Shown: positions 1-8,652, numbered from the stretch's first letter. The stretch: 64,000 bases of DNA from Pseudomonadota bacterium (GCA_021845985.1 JAJZES010000006.1:142763-206762); one strand, 5' to 3'. The notes: generated by a model from the letters alone, not told the origin. A program made the numbers and translations.

Positions 1-630
1 ATAGCCATAGGTCGCGGTGCCGAAGGCGAAGGCGATCGGCACGCCGGCCAGCACCAGCGTCCCGGCGACGCCGGCGAAGAAGATCAGCAGATCGCCATTG
101 CCGAGCGGCGGGAACAGCGGCCCGGCCAGCGCGAAGCCGCCAGCCAGCAGCGCCACCAGCAGCACCGCCGCGCCCGCCGCCCGCCGCGGCGCCCGCCACA
201 GCCGCAGCAGCGCCACCACCAGCATCAGCCCGACACCGACCGGAAAGGCCGCCGCCTGCCAGGCCCCGGACAGATCCAGCGCCGGGGTGCTGACGAAACC
301 CTGGTCCTGCGCATAGTCCACGCCCGGCCACAGCATCAGCCCGAGAAACAGCACCGGCACCGCCAGCGCCAGCGCCTCCAGCACCGCGCGCAGCGGCGGC
401 GCGGCGCGGCTGACCAGCGCCGCCATGCGCATATGCTCGCCGCGCCCGAGCGCCAGCACCGCGCCGAGCATGGCCAGCCACTGAAACAGGATGCCGGCCA
501 GTTCGTCCGACCAGATCAGCGGCACATGCAGCAGATAGCGCGCGACGACGCCGGCCAGCAGCAGCGCCACCTCGGCCAGCAGCAGCGCCGCCGCCACCGC
601 GCCGACCGCGCGGTCGAGCCGGCGGATCAG
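1..630 (-). CDS. TRAP transporter fused DctQ-DctM permease, 3' part missing
   Basis: Membrane permease of a TRAP uptake system for organic or sugar acids. Reading the minus strand from about 630 gives a hydrophobic protein beginning LIRRLDRAVGA, with a DctQ-like four-helix region (motif IWSDELAGILFQWLAMLG, then GEHMRM). After a linker it runs into a hydrophobic segment (LIFFAGVAGTLVLAGVPIAF) typical of the start of DctM, so the small and large permeases are fused. The gene runs off the left edge, so most of DctM is unseen. The start is odd: no ATG is in frame. The frame opens at a CTG at 628-630 overlapping the GntR stop codon; the first ordinary alternative is GTG at 595-597, which would remove the conserved RRLDRA start. 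No periplasmic DctP is seen in the window. Confidence 0.75.
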   Translation of the reverse strand, partial: MIRRLDRAVGAVAAALLLAEVALLLAGVVARYLLHVPLIWSDELAGILFQWLAMLGAVLALGRGEHMRMAALVSRAAPPLRAVLEALALAVPVLFLGLMLWPGVDYAQDQGFVSTPALDLSGAWQAAAFPVGVGLMLVVALLRLWRAPRRAAGAAVLLVALLAGGFALAGPLFPPLGNGDLLIFFAGVAGTLVLAGVPIAFAFGTATYGY

Positions 631-1430
631 GCGGCGCCCTCGGCGCCGAGGCCGGCACGCTGGCGGCGGATCAGCGATTCGCGCACGTCCTCACTCGCCG
701 AGCGCAGCAACTGGGTCATCACCGCATAGGCGTCGGCGCCGCGCTGCTCGCGGATTGCCTCGGTGACGCCCTGGTGCTGGCGCAGCGAATATTCCGGCGT
801 GTGGTGGCCGGAATCCCAGCTCAACTGAAACGAGGCCACCAGCGAGCTTTCGATCACCGCGCCGAAGGAGGCGAGGAAGTGGTTGCCGGTGGCGTCCAGG
901 ATGCTCTGATGGAAGCGCAGATCGGCCTCGGTCAGCCGCCCGGAACCGTCCTGGAAGCGGTACATGTCGGCCAGCGCCGCGTCGATCCGCGCCATCGCCT
1001 CGGGCGTGCGGCGCTCCGCCGCCAGCGCCGCGGCGGAGGGTTCGACGATCTTGCGCACCTCAAACAGGCCGGTGACGAAACCGTCGGTCGGGTTGGCGCG
1101 CAGATGCCAGGCCAGCACCTCCGGGTCGAGCATGTTCCAGTCGGCACGTGGGCGGACCAGCGTGCCGACCTTCTGGCGGCTGACGATGAGACGCTTGGCG
1201 GCCAGCAGCTTGAACGCCTCACGCAGCGCCGAGCGCGACACCGACAGGCTGGCGCAGAGTTCGATCTCGGTCGGCAGCGAGCGGCCGGGCGGCGGCGCGC
1301 CGCCGACGATACGCTCGCCGAGCGTGTTGGCGATGCGTTCATGCAGGTTGCGTCCAGCCGCCTCACCGAGCTTGGCCGGCGCGGCGCGCACGCCGCGGCC
1401 GGGACGCAGCGGCGTGGGGACGCCGCTCAC
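627..1430 (-). CDS. GntR-family regulator, FadR/FCD subfamily
   Basis: DNA-binding transcription regulator of about 267 residues. An N-terminal winged helix-turn-helix (about 26-95, with LPTEIELCASLSVSRSALREA) is followed by an all-helical FCD ligand domain (about 115-245, with DLRFHQSI contributing the usual metal or ligand histidine). The segment WNMLDPEVLAWHL resembles DgoR-type regulators of sugar-acid operons. I chose the GTG start at 1428-1430 because it overlaps the preceding permease stop as GTGA; a GTG at 1391 is the alternative. It sits between a sugar-type ABC permease and a TRAP permease on one strand, so it probably controls one or both in response to a sugar or sugar acid. The ligand is inferred only from neighbours. 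Confidence 0.88.
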   Translation of the reverse strand: MSGVPTPLRPGRGVRAAPAKLGEAAGRNLHERIANTLGERIVGGAPPPGRSLPTEIELCASLSVSRSALREAFKLLAAKRLIVSRQKVGTLVRPRADWNMLDPEVLAWHLRANPTDGFVTGLFEVRKIVEPSAAALAAERRTPEAMARIDAALADMYRFQDGSGRLTEADLRFHQSILDATGNHFLASFGAVIESSLVASFQLSWDSGHHTPEYSLRQHQGVTEAIREQRGADAYAVMTQLLRSASEDVRESLIRRQRAGLGAEGAA

Positions 1431-2437
1431 GTCTCCAGCCTGCCGCCAACCAGCGGCGCCGCCACCGCCGAGCGCGCCGCTCCGGCCGTTGCCGCCGCCA
1501 GCTTGCGTCGCGCCTGCAATTGCTGATCGGCCAGCACGCCGAGCAGAATCACTGTGCCCATCACCGCGAAATTGAGCGAACTCGGAATGCCCAGGATGTT
1601 GACCAGGTTCTGCAGCACCTGCAGCAAGGCGGTGCCGAGCACGATGCCGAGGATCGAGCCTTCGCCGCCGCGCAGCGAACAGCCGCCGAGTACGGCAGCG
1701 GCAATCGCATACAGCTCGTACGAATTGCCAAACGAGCTGGGCGAGACGGAGTTGGTGTAAAATACCAGCAGAACCGTCGAAATGCCGGCCAGCCCGCCGC
1801 TGATGATGTAGGCGCCGGAGATCACCGTATAGGTGCGAATGCCGGAAAACCGCGCCGCCTCCTCGTTCTTGCCGACCGCGTACAGCCAGCGGCCGTATAC
1901 CGAACGATGCAGCACCACGCCCATAATCAAAGCCAGTACGATGAGGAAAATGAACGTGTTCGGAACGCCATAGACGTGGCCGGCCGCCAGCGTGCGCAGC
2001 ATGTCCGCCTCGTCGCCATAGCCGAAGCCGCGGGTGGAGTCGGTCGTGTAGTAGCGCGCCGCACCGCGATAAATCAGCAGCCCGCACAGCGTCACGATGA
2101 ACGGCTGCATGCGCAGGCGGGTAATCAGGAAGCTCTGCACGCCGCCCAGCACCACGCCACCGGCGATGACGCATAACAGCGCCAGCGGCCAAGCGATTTC
2201 GTAGGTGGTCAGCAGATCGACGAACACCACGCCGAGCAGGGCGAACATCGAGCCAACCGACAGGTCGATGCCGCCGCTGATGATGACAAGTCCCTGACCG
2301 ATCGAAAAAACGCCGAACAAGCCGATCAGATTGGCCATGTCGAGCAGGTTCACGGTGGACAGGAACAGCGGGTTGATGATCGCCGTGACCGCTGACACCA
2401 GCAGCAGCAAAAGGAGAAGCCCGAGTTCCTTCCTCAT
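1427..2437 (-). CDS. Sugar ABC transporter permease, RbsC family
   Basis: Inner-membrane permease of a carbohydrate ABC importer, 336 residues, strongly hydrophobic with about eight to ten membrane segments. The family region SIGQGLVIISGGIDLSVGSM and the later AAVLGGCSLRGGEGSILGIV are characteristic of BPD_transp_2 (RbsC/XylH/AraH) proteins. The start is fixed by an ATGA overlap with the upstream ATPase gene (ATG 2435-2437, ATPase stop 2434-2436), giving MRKELGLLLLLLL. It pairs with the ATPase and binding protein immediately upstream. The substrate is unknown but is expected to be a pentose, hexose or similar polyol. Confidence 0.93.
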   Translation of the reverse strand: MRKELGLLLLLLLVSAVTAIINPLFLSTVNLLDMANLIGLFGVFSIGQGLVIISGGIDLSVGSMFALLGVVFVDLLTTYEIAWPLALLCVIAGGVVLGGVQSFLITRLRMQPFIVTLCGLLIYRGAARYYTTDSTRGFGYGDEADMLRTLAAGHVYGVPNTFIFLIVLALIMGVVLHRSVYGRWLYAVGKNEEAARFSGIRTYTVISGAYIISGGLAGISTVLLVFYTNSVSPSSFGNSYELYAIAAAVLGGCSLRGGEGSILGIVLGTALLQVLQNLVNILGIPSSLNFAVMGTVILLGVLADQQLQARRKLAAATAGAARSAVAAPLVGGRLET

Positions 2438-3957
2438 GCTGCGTTCTCCGCCGCGTCCGGTAGCTGTCCGATTGCCAGTCGCATCACATTGTACTCGCTG
2501 AAGTGTTCGCGTTCGAGCAGGCCGCTGATCCGCCCTTCGTGCATCACCGCGATGCGGTCGGACACGCCGATCACCTCCTCCATGTCCGACGAGATCATCA
2601 CGATTGCCACGCCACGGTCGGCCAGGCTGCGCATCAGCGCGTAAATCTCGTTCTTGGCGCCGACGTCGATGCCGCGCGTCGGCTCGTCGAAGATCATCAG
2701 GCGGGGCTGCATCGACAGCCATTTCGCCAGCACGACTTTCTGCTGGTTGCCGCCCGACAGGGTAATCACCTGCGTCTCGATGCTCGGTGCCTTGATCCCC
2801 AGACTCGCCGCCTGGGCGCGCGCCACGCTGGATTCCGAGCTACGATCGAGCAGCAGCAGCCGAGCGTGATGCAGCAGGTTGGCCAGCGTGATGTTTTCGC
2901 GAATCGGCATTTCCAGGATCAGGCCGCTGCGCTTGCGATCCTCCGGCACCAGATAGATGCCTTGACGGATCGCGGCGCGTGGGTTGCCGATCTGCACCTT
3001 GCTGCCATCGAGGCGGATTTCGCCGCTCAATAGACGGTCGATACCGAAGACGGTGCGTGCGAGCGAGGTGCGGCCGGCGCCGACCAGCCCGGCCAGCCCG
3101 AGGATTTCGCCGTGCTGCACCGACAGGCTGACACTGCGGTCGGGAAAGGCCGCTGTCACCAGATCGACGATATCGCAGCCTCCGGCGCGGGGCCGAACCG
3201 CCGGCGGGATATACAGCGATTTCAAATCGCGTCCGATCATCAGCCGGATCATCGCCGCGTGGCTCAGGTCTTCGCGCCCCAGTTCGCCCACCGTATGCCC
3301 ATCGCGCAGCACCACCACCCGATCGGCGCAGGTGATGATCTCGCCCAAACGGTGGGAAATATAGATCACGGCAACACCCGCCGCCTTCAGCGCGGCGATC
3401 ACCGACAGCAGCCGCTCGGTCTCCGTCAGCGTCAGGCTGGAGGTCGGTTCGTCCATGATGATGACGCGCGCGTCGATCGACAGTGCCTTGGCGATCTCGA
3501 CCATCTGCCGCTGCGCGATCGACAGGTTCTCGACCAGCGTGTCGGGCGTGAAATCGGCCTTCAGACGGTCGAGCAAGCTCGCGGCGCGGGTCCGCAGGCC
3601 GGCATTGTCCACCAGCATCAGCGGGCCGCCCATTTTCTTCTCGCGACCGATAAAGATGTTCGCCGTCACATCCAGGTTCTCGAACAGATTGAGTTCCTGA
3701 TGGACAAAGGCGATACCGGCGCGCGTCGCCGCCTGCACGGTCAGCGCCGTATGGTCGTGCGCGTCGATGCGGATAATGCCGGCGGTCGGTTCGGTGACGC
3801 CGCCGAGGATTTTCATCAAGGTCGATTTGCCGGCGCCATTCTCACCAATCAGCCCCAGTACCTCGCCCCGCGTCACGCGCAGGCCGACATTATCGAGCGC
3901 CACCACGCCGGGATAGGTCTTGGTAATCCCGGTCAGTTCCAACAGGGTTTCGGTCAA
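2434..3957 (-). CDS. Sugar ABC transporter ATP-binding protein, RbsA family
   Basis: Duplicated ATPase of 507 residues energising the neighbouring permease. The first cassette has Walker A GENGAGKST (about 38-46), signature LSIAQRQ and Walker B IIMDEPTSSL. The second has the degenerate GLVGAGRTSL in place of a full P-loop, signature LSGGNQQ and Walker B LMIFDEPTRGIDVG. This asymmetry is normal for RbsA/MglA/XylG proteins. I propose a TTG start at 3955-3957 because GGGAGG lies five bases upstream and the product MTETLLELTGITKTYPG matches the family N-terminus; no ATG fits. It overlaps the permease by four bases, indicating translational coupling. Confidence 0.93.
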   Translation of the reverse strand: MTETLLELTGITKTYPGVVALDNVGLRVTRGEVLGLIGENGAGKSTLMKILGGVTEPTAGIIRIDAHDHTALTVQAATRAGIAFVHQELNLFENLDVTANIFIGREKKMGGPLMLVDNAGLRTRAASLLDRLKADFTPDTLVENLSIAQRQMVEIAKALSIDARVIIMDEPTSSLTLTETERLLSVIAALKAAGVAVIYISHRLGEIITCADRVVVLRDGHTVGELGREDLSHAAMIRLMIGRDLKSLYIPPAVRPRAGGCDIVDLVTAAFPDRSVSLSVQHGEILGLAGLVGAGRTSLARTVFGIDRLLSGEIRLDGSKVQIGNPRAAIRQGIYLVPEDRKRSGLILEMPIRENITLANLLHHARLLLLDRSSESSVARAQAASLGIKAPSIETQVITLSGGNQQKVVLAKWLSMQPRLMIFDEPTRGIDVGAKNEIYALMRSLADRGVAIVMISSDMEEVIGVSDRIAVMHEGRISGLLEREHFSEYNVMRLAIGQLPDAAENAA

Positions 3958-4019
3958 CCGCACCTCCCAACGCAAGAAGCTCCCGACGGCGCCAGCCGCC
4001 GGGATGCCGCGGCCGCAGA

Positions 4020-4976
4020 TTACTTCGCGAGCAGCTTCTTCACATATGCGGTGAACTCGACGACGTTGGACTTGTCGATCACGCGCGTCGGCACGATGAT
4101 CTTGCCGTCGGCGGGCAGGAAGGATTTGTCGCCATTGATGTATTTGATCATGTCGATCATCGACTGGTAGCCGAACTCGAACGGCTGCTGCACAATCGTC
4201 GAGATGACGCAGCCCTCGGAGATGCCGCGCAGGGTACGAGCGTCTTCGTCGAAGCCGACGATCTTGACCTTGCCGCATTTGCCGGCGTTCTTCACGGCGT
4301 CGTAGATCTCGGGCGTGTTGTAGCTCCACAGCCCGCTCAGCAGCGCGATGTCGGGGTATTTGGCCAGCGTGTCCTCGACGTTGCTCTTGGCCTTGGTGAA
4401 ATCGACCTGATCGGTACGCACGTCGATGATCTCGACCTTGCTGCCCTTCAGCGCTTCGCGAATGCCCTGCACCCGCTCGCGCGCGTTATCGGCATCGAGC
4501 GTGCCGACGAACAGCATGATCTTGCCGCCATCCGGCAGCGCCTGCTTGATCTGCTCGCCCGCCTGGCGGCCGGCGGCGACGTTGTCGGTGCCGATATAGG
4601 CCACGCGCTTGCTCTGCGGCGCGTCGCTGTCGGTGGTGAACAGCACCGCCTTGGAGGCAACCTTGTTCAGTTCCTCTGTCGCATGCGCCGCGTCGTCCAC
4701 CGAGATCGAGATGCCCGACACGCCACGCGCCAGCAGATCGTCCAACTCGCGGCGCTGCCCCGCGGCGGTGCCCTCGTTGGTGACGATCATCTCCATGTTG
4801 TAGGAGGGATTTTCCTTCTGTGCCTTCTCGATGCCGCGGCGGGCGAAGGTCCAGAAATCGGCGGGGACGTTGGTGACGAACACCAGCGATTTCTTCTGCT
4901 GCGCCTCGGCGGGGACGCCGATGAACAGGGCAGCGGCGAGGGCGCCGGCCAGGATCGGCGCGAACAGTTTTTTCAT
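4020..4976 (-). CDS. Periplasmic sugar-binding protein, RbsB-like
   Basis: Substrate-capture subunit of the ABC importer, 318 residues. The start at 4976 gives MKKLFAPILAGALAAALFIG, a clear Sec signal peptide with cleavage after AEA, and has AAGGAGC as ribosome-binding site. The mature part follows the Peripla_BP_4 fold: FVTNVPADFWTF, then DDLLARGVSGISISVDD, VAYIGTDNVAAGRQAG, FVGTLDADNARERVQG and VGFDEDARTLRGI, all hinge or sugar-contact regions in RbsB-like proteins. It is the first gene of the transporter operon, with a 161-bp upstream gap that holds a palindromic operator candidate. The family suggests a sugar ligand; its identity is unknown. Confidence 0.94.
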   Translation of the reverse strand: MKKLFAPILAGALAAALFIGVPAEAQQKKSLVFVTNVPADFWTFARRGIEKAQKENPSYNMEMIVTNEGTAAGQRRELDDLLARGVSGISISVDDAAHATEELNKVASKAVLFTTDSDAPQSKRVAYIGTDNVAAGRQAGEQIKQALPDGGKIMLFVGTLDADNARERVQGIREALKGSKVEIIDVRTDQVDFTKAKSNVEDTLAKYPDIALLSGLWSYNTPEIYDAVKNAGKCGKVKIVGFDEDARTLRGISEGCVISTIVQQPFEFGYQSMIDMIKYINGDKSFLPADGKIIVPTRVIDKSNVVEFTAYVKKLLAK

Positions 4977-5035
4977 GCGTTTGCTCCTTGAACGTTCCAG
5001 CCTGCGAGACGGCCACAGATCACAGCGCACCCAGC

Positions 5036-5053
5036 CAATTGCTCATGCAATTG
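5036..5053. promoter_or_regulatory. 18-bp perfect palindrome upstream of the sugar ABC operon
   Basis: CAATTGC-TCAT-GCAATTG: two 7-bp arms around a 4-bp centre, 60 bp before the binding-protein start codon. A second partial copy, CATGCAAATGCCC at 5098-5110, matches 12 of 13 bases of CATGCAATTGCCC at 5044-5056 and lies 54 bp away, about five helical turns. This looks like an operator for a dimeric regulator; the GntR protein encoded in the same operon is the obvious candidate. Confidence 0.5.
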
Positions 5054-5137
5054 CCCCTGGCTGCCGCTTGTTTCCTCCCGCACGCGGCGGATTAAGTCAT
5101 GCAAATGCCCGGAAGGGAAGCCCCTTTGCGCCGCTGT

Positions 5138-6091
5138 TCAGCGCAGCGCCGGCTCCGGCGCCTTCCCGGCCAACGCCTCCGGCGCGGGCGGCACGGTGGG
5201 GGCGACGCCGGCAAGGTCGATCGGCACCACCAGCGGCGGATCGCCGCGCCGCACCTCGGCGCCGACCAGTAGGTCGATGATCCCCGCACGCGCCGCCTGA
5301 CGCAACCGCCCGGCGAGGCGCAGCCGGCGGAAATCGACCCGCGCGAGGTATTCGGCCCCGGTCGTCTCGTCGGTGACGCGCCAGTCGGCGCAATCGCGAT
5401 CGAGGCAGGGAATATCGCTGCGCGACAGCCGCAGCGCCGCTGGCGCGGCGCGCACCGGCTCGGCGCCGGGGAACAGCACATGCGCGGCAATGTTCTGTTC
5501 CGGCGCATCGGCGGCGACCGGCGGGCATTGCCAATCGCCCGCCACATCGAGCGTGGCGCCGCCGGCGCCGTCCTCGTGCAGCGCGTGGGCGACAAAGCCG
5601 CCGCCCTGCCGGTCGTCGCGGTAAGTGGTGACGAAGCGGTAGCCGGGATCGCGCAGCTCGGCATGGCCGACAAAATGCCGCCCGTCGATTACCAGTTCGA
5701 GACTGTCGTTGACCAGATCGGCATGGACGTGAGCGGCGGCGAAATAGTTCGACAGCACGAGGCCAATTGACGGGCCGGGGCGCGCCAAGTCGGCGCCCGA
5801 CGCGGGCTGGCCGAACACAAGACGATAGAATGGATAGGGCGCCGCCCGCGGGTCCGGCGCCGCCCGGTCGGTCCAGGGATCGGCGGCGGCGGAGCAGAAA
5901 TGCGCGCCATCGACCAAATGCGTCACCGTCACCTCGGCATGCAGCGCGCCCTCGGTGCGCAGGTGCAGGGTCACCGCATCGGCCCGCGCGGCGGACGCCG
6001 CCAGCATTGTGACTGCGGCGGACGCCGCCAGCATTGTGACTGCGGCGGACGCCGCCAGCATTGCAACAGCGGCGAGATGCACCGGCCGCAT
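5138..6091 (-). CDS. Secreted protein of unknown function with repetitive signal peptide
   Basis: I do not recognise the family. The 317-residue product begins with an export signal in which VTMLAASAA-type units are repeated three times, then ARADA as a likely signal peptidase site near residue 37. The mature part has no membrane segment, many aromatic/His/Asp beta-strand-like stretches (TVTHLVDGAHFCSAA, FVTTYRDDRQGGGFVAH, GDWQCPP) and four cysteines, so a periplasmic or secreted beta-rich domain is likely. It stands alone on the minus strand, divergent from yicC and separated from the sugar ABC operon by 161 bp. Several in-frame ATGs exist within the repeat, so the exact start is uncertain. 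Confidence 0.7.
   Translation of the reverse strand: MRPVHLAAVAMLAASAAVTMLAASAAVTMLAASAARADAVTLHLRTEGALHAEVTVTHLVDGAHFCSAAADPWTDRAAPDPRAAPYPFYRLVFGQPASGADLARPGPSIGLVLSNYFAAAHVHADLVNDSLELVIDGRHFVGHAELRDPGYRFVTTYRDDRQGGGFVAHALHEDGAGGATLDVAGDWQCPPVAADAPEQNIAAHVLFPGAEPVRAAPAALRLSRSDIPCLDRDCADWRVTDETTGAEYLARVDFRRLRLAGRLRQAARAGIIDLLVGAEVRRGDPPLVVPIDLAGVAPTVPPAPEALAGKAPEPALR
5991..6065. repeat. 27-bp tandem repeat inside a signal-peptide region
   Basis: About 2.8 direct copies of a 27-base unit beginning GCGGACGCCGCCAGCATTGT. The unit length is a multiple of three, so copy-number change would lengthen or shorten the signal peptide by nine residues without a frameshift. The first copies are nearly identical, pointing to recent slippage or duplication. 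Confidence 0.85.
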
Positions 6092-6210
6092 GCTGCCTCC
6101 GTCAAAATTGCGGTCGGCCGGATCATACCGGCGGCGTGCCTGGACCGGTGATCCCGATGACGTGACAGACGCATCGCGCGCCCGCCACGGTGCTGCTAAA
6201 AGCCCGCCGC

Positions 6211-7119
6211 ATGAACCATCCCCTTCCCCCCTTGCTGGCCTCGATGACCGGCTTCGCCCGCAGCGCCGGCAGCGAACCGGGCCTGACCTGGGCCTGGGAG
6301 CTGCGCAGCGTCAACGGCCGCGGCCTCGATCTGCGGCTGCGCCTGCCGCCCGGCTTCGACGCGCTGGAAGCCGGGCTGCGCGACGCCGCCGGCAAGCTGT
6401 TGCGGCGCGGTAACATCACCGCCAACCTGAGCATCCAGCGCGACGATGCGCCACGTCTGGCGCCGGACCCGGCGGCGCTGGAACAGGTGCTGGCGCTGGC
6501 CAGTGCCCTCGCCGCCCGCATCCCCGGCGCGCCGCCGCCGCGTGCCGAGGCGCTGCTGGCGCTGCCCGGCGTGCTGCGCCCGACCGCCGCCGTCGAACCG
6601 GACGCCGCCCTGGCCGAGGCACAGCTTCATGCCGTGCGCGACGGCTTCGCCCAGGCGCTCGACGGCCTCGCCGCATCGCGGCGCGCGGAAGGAGCGCGGC
6701 TGGCGGCCACCCTGGCGGCGCAGCTCGACGAGATCGCGGCGCTGCATGCCGCGGCGGCAGCACAGGCGGCGGACCAGCCGGCGCAGCAGCGCGCCCGCAT
6801 GCTGGATGCGCTGCGCGATCTGCTGCGCGAGGCGCCGGGTCTGCCGGAGGAGCGGATCGCCCAGGAAGTGGCGCTGCTCGCCGCACGCTCCGATGTGCGC
6901 GAGGAGCTGGACCGGCTGACCAGCCATATCGCCGCCGCCCGCGCTTTGCTCGCCGAGGGTGCGCAGGTCGGGCGCCGGCTCGATTTCCTGGTGCAGGAGT
7001 TCAACCGCGAGGCCAATACGCTGTGCAGCAAGTCCGCCTCGGTGGCGCTGACGGCGACCGGGCTGGCGCTGAAGGCGGCGATCGAGCAGTTGCGCGAACA
7101 GGTGGCCAATATCGAATGA
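6211..7119 (+). CDS. yicC: YicC family endoribonuclease
   Basis: Stress-linked RNA-processing protein, 302 residues. The family signature MTGFARS sits near the N-terminus, followed by WELRSVNGRGLDLRLRLP, which matches the YicC N-terminal domain. The C-terminal DUF1732 is seen as GRRLDFLVQEFNREANTLCSKS near residues 250-270. YicC members have been described as endoribonucleases. I chose ATG 6211 (MNHPLPP); the MTGFAR methionine at 6244 is an alternative. The stop codon overlaps the gmk start as ATGA, so the two are co-translated; yicC-gmk is a conserved alphaproteobacterial pair. Confidence 0.93.
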   Translation: MNHPLPPLLASMTGFARSAGSEPGLTWAWELRSVNGRGLDLRLRLPPGFDALEAGLRDAAGKLLRRGNITANLSIQRDDAPRLAPDPAALEQVLALASALAARIPGAPPPRAEALLALPGVLRPTAAVEPDAALAEAQLHAVRDGFAQALDGLAASRRAEGARLAATLAAQLDEIAALHAAAAAQAADQPAQQRARMLDALRDLLREAPGLPEERIAQEVALLAARSDVREELDRLTSHIAAARALLAEGAQVGRRLDFLVQEFNREANTLCSKSASVALTATGLALKAAIEQLREQVANIE

Positions 7120-7745
7120 GCATCGCCCGCCGCGGCCTCTGCCTCGTGCTCGCCGCACCCTCGGGCGCCGGCAAATCGTCGATCACCCGGGCGCTGCTCG
7201 ACGCCGAGCCGGCGCTGCAGCTCTCGGTCAGCGTCACCACGCGGGCGCCACGGCCAGGCGAGCGAGAGGGCGTTCACTATTATTTCCGCAGCCCCGAGGC
7301 GTTCGACCGCATGGCCGCGGCGGGCGAGTTGCTGGAATGGGCGCGGGTGTTCGGCCGCGGCTATGGCACGCCGCGCGCCCCGGTGGAGGCGGCGCTGGCG
7401 GACGGGCAGGACGTGGTGTTCGACATCGACTGGCAGGGATATCGGCAATTGCGCGCGGCGCTGCCGGGCGACGTGGTCGGCCTGTTCATCCTGCCGCCGT
7501 CGCTGCCGGAACTGGAGGCGCGGCTGCGCGCCCGCGGCGCCGACGATGCCGATGAGATCGCCCGGCGCATGCGCGAGGCGCTGAGCGAGATCAGCCATGC
7601 CGGCGAGTTCGACCATGTGCTGGTCAACCGCGATTTCGCCGAGTCGGTGGCGGCGGCGCGCGCCCTGCTGATGGCGGCGCGGCTGGCAACGCGGCGGCTG
7701 ACCGGTCTCGGCCCGTTCCTGGCCCGACTCGGCGCCGGCGGATGA
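7116..7745 (+). CDS. gmk: Guanylate kinase
   Basis: Cytosolic enzyme transferring phosphate from ATP to GMP, giving GDP. The 209-residue product has the P-loop APSGAGKSS at about residues 14-22, the GMP-binding stretch SVTTRAPRPGEREGVHYYF, and FDIDWQGYRQLR corresponding to the Walker B region. Length fits the family (about 200-220). The ATG at 7116 overlaps the yicC stop, which fixes the start. A hairpin follows at 7805-7823 before the convergent rsmA. Confidence 0.96.
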   Translation: MSIARRGLCLVLAAPSGAGKSSITRALLDAEPALQLSVSVTTRAPRPGEREGVHYYFRSPEAFDRMAAAGELLEWARVFGRGYGTPRAPVEAALADGQDVVFDIDWQGYRQLRAALPGDVVGLFILPPSLPELEARLRARGADDADEIARRMREALSEISHAGEFDHVLVNRDFAESVAAARALLMAARLATRRLTGLGPFLARLGAGG

Positions 7746-7804
7746 CCGGCGACGAGGCGCAATGCCGGGCCGGGCAGGATGCGCCATCGGGCGGGCGGTG
7801 GGCG

Positions 7805-7823
7805 GCCGGCGTGGCCCGCCGGC
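7805..7823. terminator. Hairpin between convergent gmk and rsmA
   Basis: GCCGGCG-TGGCC-CGCCGGC, a perfect 7-bp stem with a 5-base loop, ending two bases before the rsmA stop codon. It lies in the gap between two convergent genes and lacks a clear T run, so it is terminator-like rather than a canonical intrinsic terminator. Confidence 0.45.
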
Positions 7824-7824
7824 T

Positions 7825-8652
7825 TCAGCCTGCGGTGAGCCGCCGGGCCAGGGTGTCGAACTCGGCGACGCTCAGCGTCTCGGCCCGCCGTTCCGGGGCG
7901 ATGCCGGCGGCGGCGAGCAGCGCCGCGCCGCCGAGCGCGCGCAGCGCGCCGCGCAGCATTTTCCGCCGCTGGCCGAAAGCGGCGGCGGTCAGCCGCTCCA
8001 TCGTGGCGAACAGCGCCGCGTCCGGCTGCACCGCATGCGGCGTCAGCACCACCACCGCCGACCAGATCCTGGGCGGCGGCACGAACGCCGCCGGCGGGAT
8101 GCGCAGGCGCAATTCCGCCCGTGCCACCCATTGCGCCAGCACCGCCAGCCGTCCGTAGGCCGGGGTGTCGGGGGCGGCGCAGATGCGCTCGGCCACCTCC
8201 AACTGAAACATCAGCGTCAGCCGCTCCCACGCCGCCGCCTGCCGCAGCCAGCGCACCAGCAATGGCGAGGCGACGTTGTAGGGCAGGTTCGCCACCACCT
8301 GCCGCGGCGCCGGCACCAGCGCCGCGAGGTCGAGCGTCAGCGCGTCAGCTTCGATCACCCGCAGCCCGGCCACCGACGCCGCCAGCTCCTCGACCGCGGC
8401 GACCGCGCGCGGGTCGATTTCCACCGCCGTCACCGCGGCGGCACCGGCGGCCAGCAGCGCCCGCGTCAGCCCGCCCGGCCCCGGCCCGACCTCCACCACC
8501 TGCCGCCCGGCGAGGTCGCCGGCCTGGCGGGCAATGCGGGCGATCAGGTGTTCATCCAGCAGGAAATGCTGGCCGAGCGAGCGGCGCGCATCCAGCCCGT
8601 GCCGCGCAATGACCTCGCGCAGCGCCGGCAGCCCCGCCGGCATCGCCGGCAA
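7825..8652 (-). CDS. rsmA: 16S rRNA dimethyladenosine transferase RsmA/KsgA
   Basis: Dimethylates two adjacent adenosines in the 3' hairpin of 16S rRNA using SAM during small-subunit maturation. The 275-residue protein has the family N-terminus ARRSLGQHFLLDEHL, the SAM motif EVGPGPGGLT (about 54-62), the acidic VEIDPRAV and the catalytic motif NLPYNVASP (about 122-130). It lies 14 bp after surA on the same strand, in an lptD-surA-rsmA order. In many proteobacteria pdxA is placed between surA and rsmA; here there is no room for it. Confidence 0.95.
   Translation of the reverse strand: MPAMPAGLPALREVIARHGLDARRSLGQHFLLDEHLIARIARQAGDLAGRQVVEVGPGPGGLTRALLAAGAAAVTAVEIDPRAVAAVEELAASVAGLRVIEADALTLDLAALVPAPRQVVANLPYNVASPLLVRWLRQAAAWERLTLMFQLEVAERICAAPDTPAYGRLAVLAQWVARAELRLRIPPAAFVPPPRIWSAVVVLTPHAVQPDAALFATMERLTAAAFGQRRKMLRGALRALGGAALLAAAGIAPERRAETLSVAEFDTLARRLTAG

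Noticed and set aside
5111..5124. AAGGG/CCCTT mini-hairpin after the secreted-protein gene considered as a terminator.
   Set aside because: Five-pair stem with no T tract is too weak to call.
5092..5673. Overlapping Arg-rich frames on both strands in 5092-5673.
   Set aside because: They are shadows of the secreted-protein gene; none has domain-like sequence.
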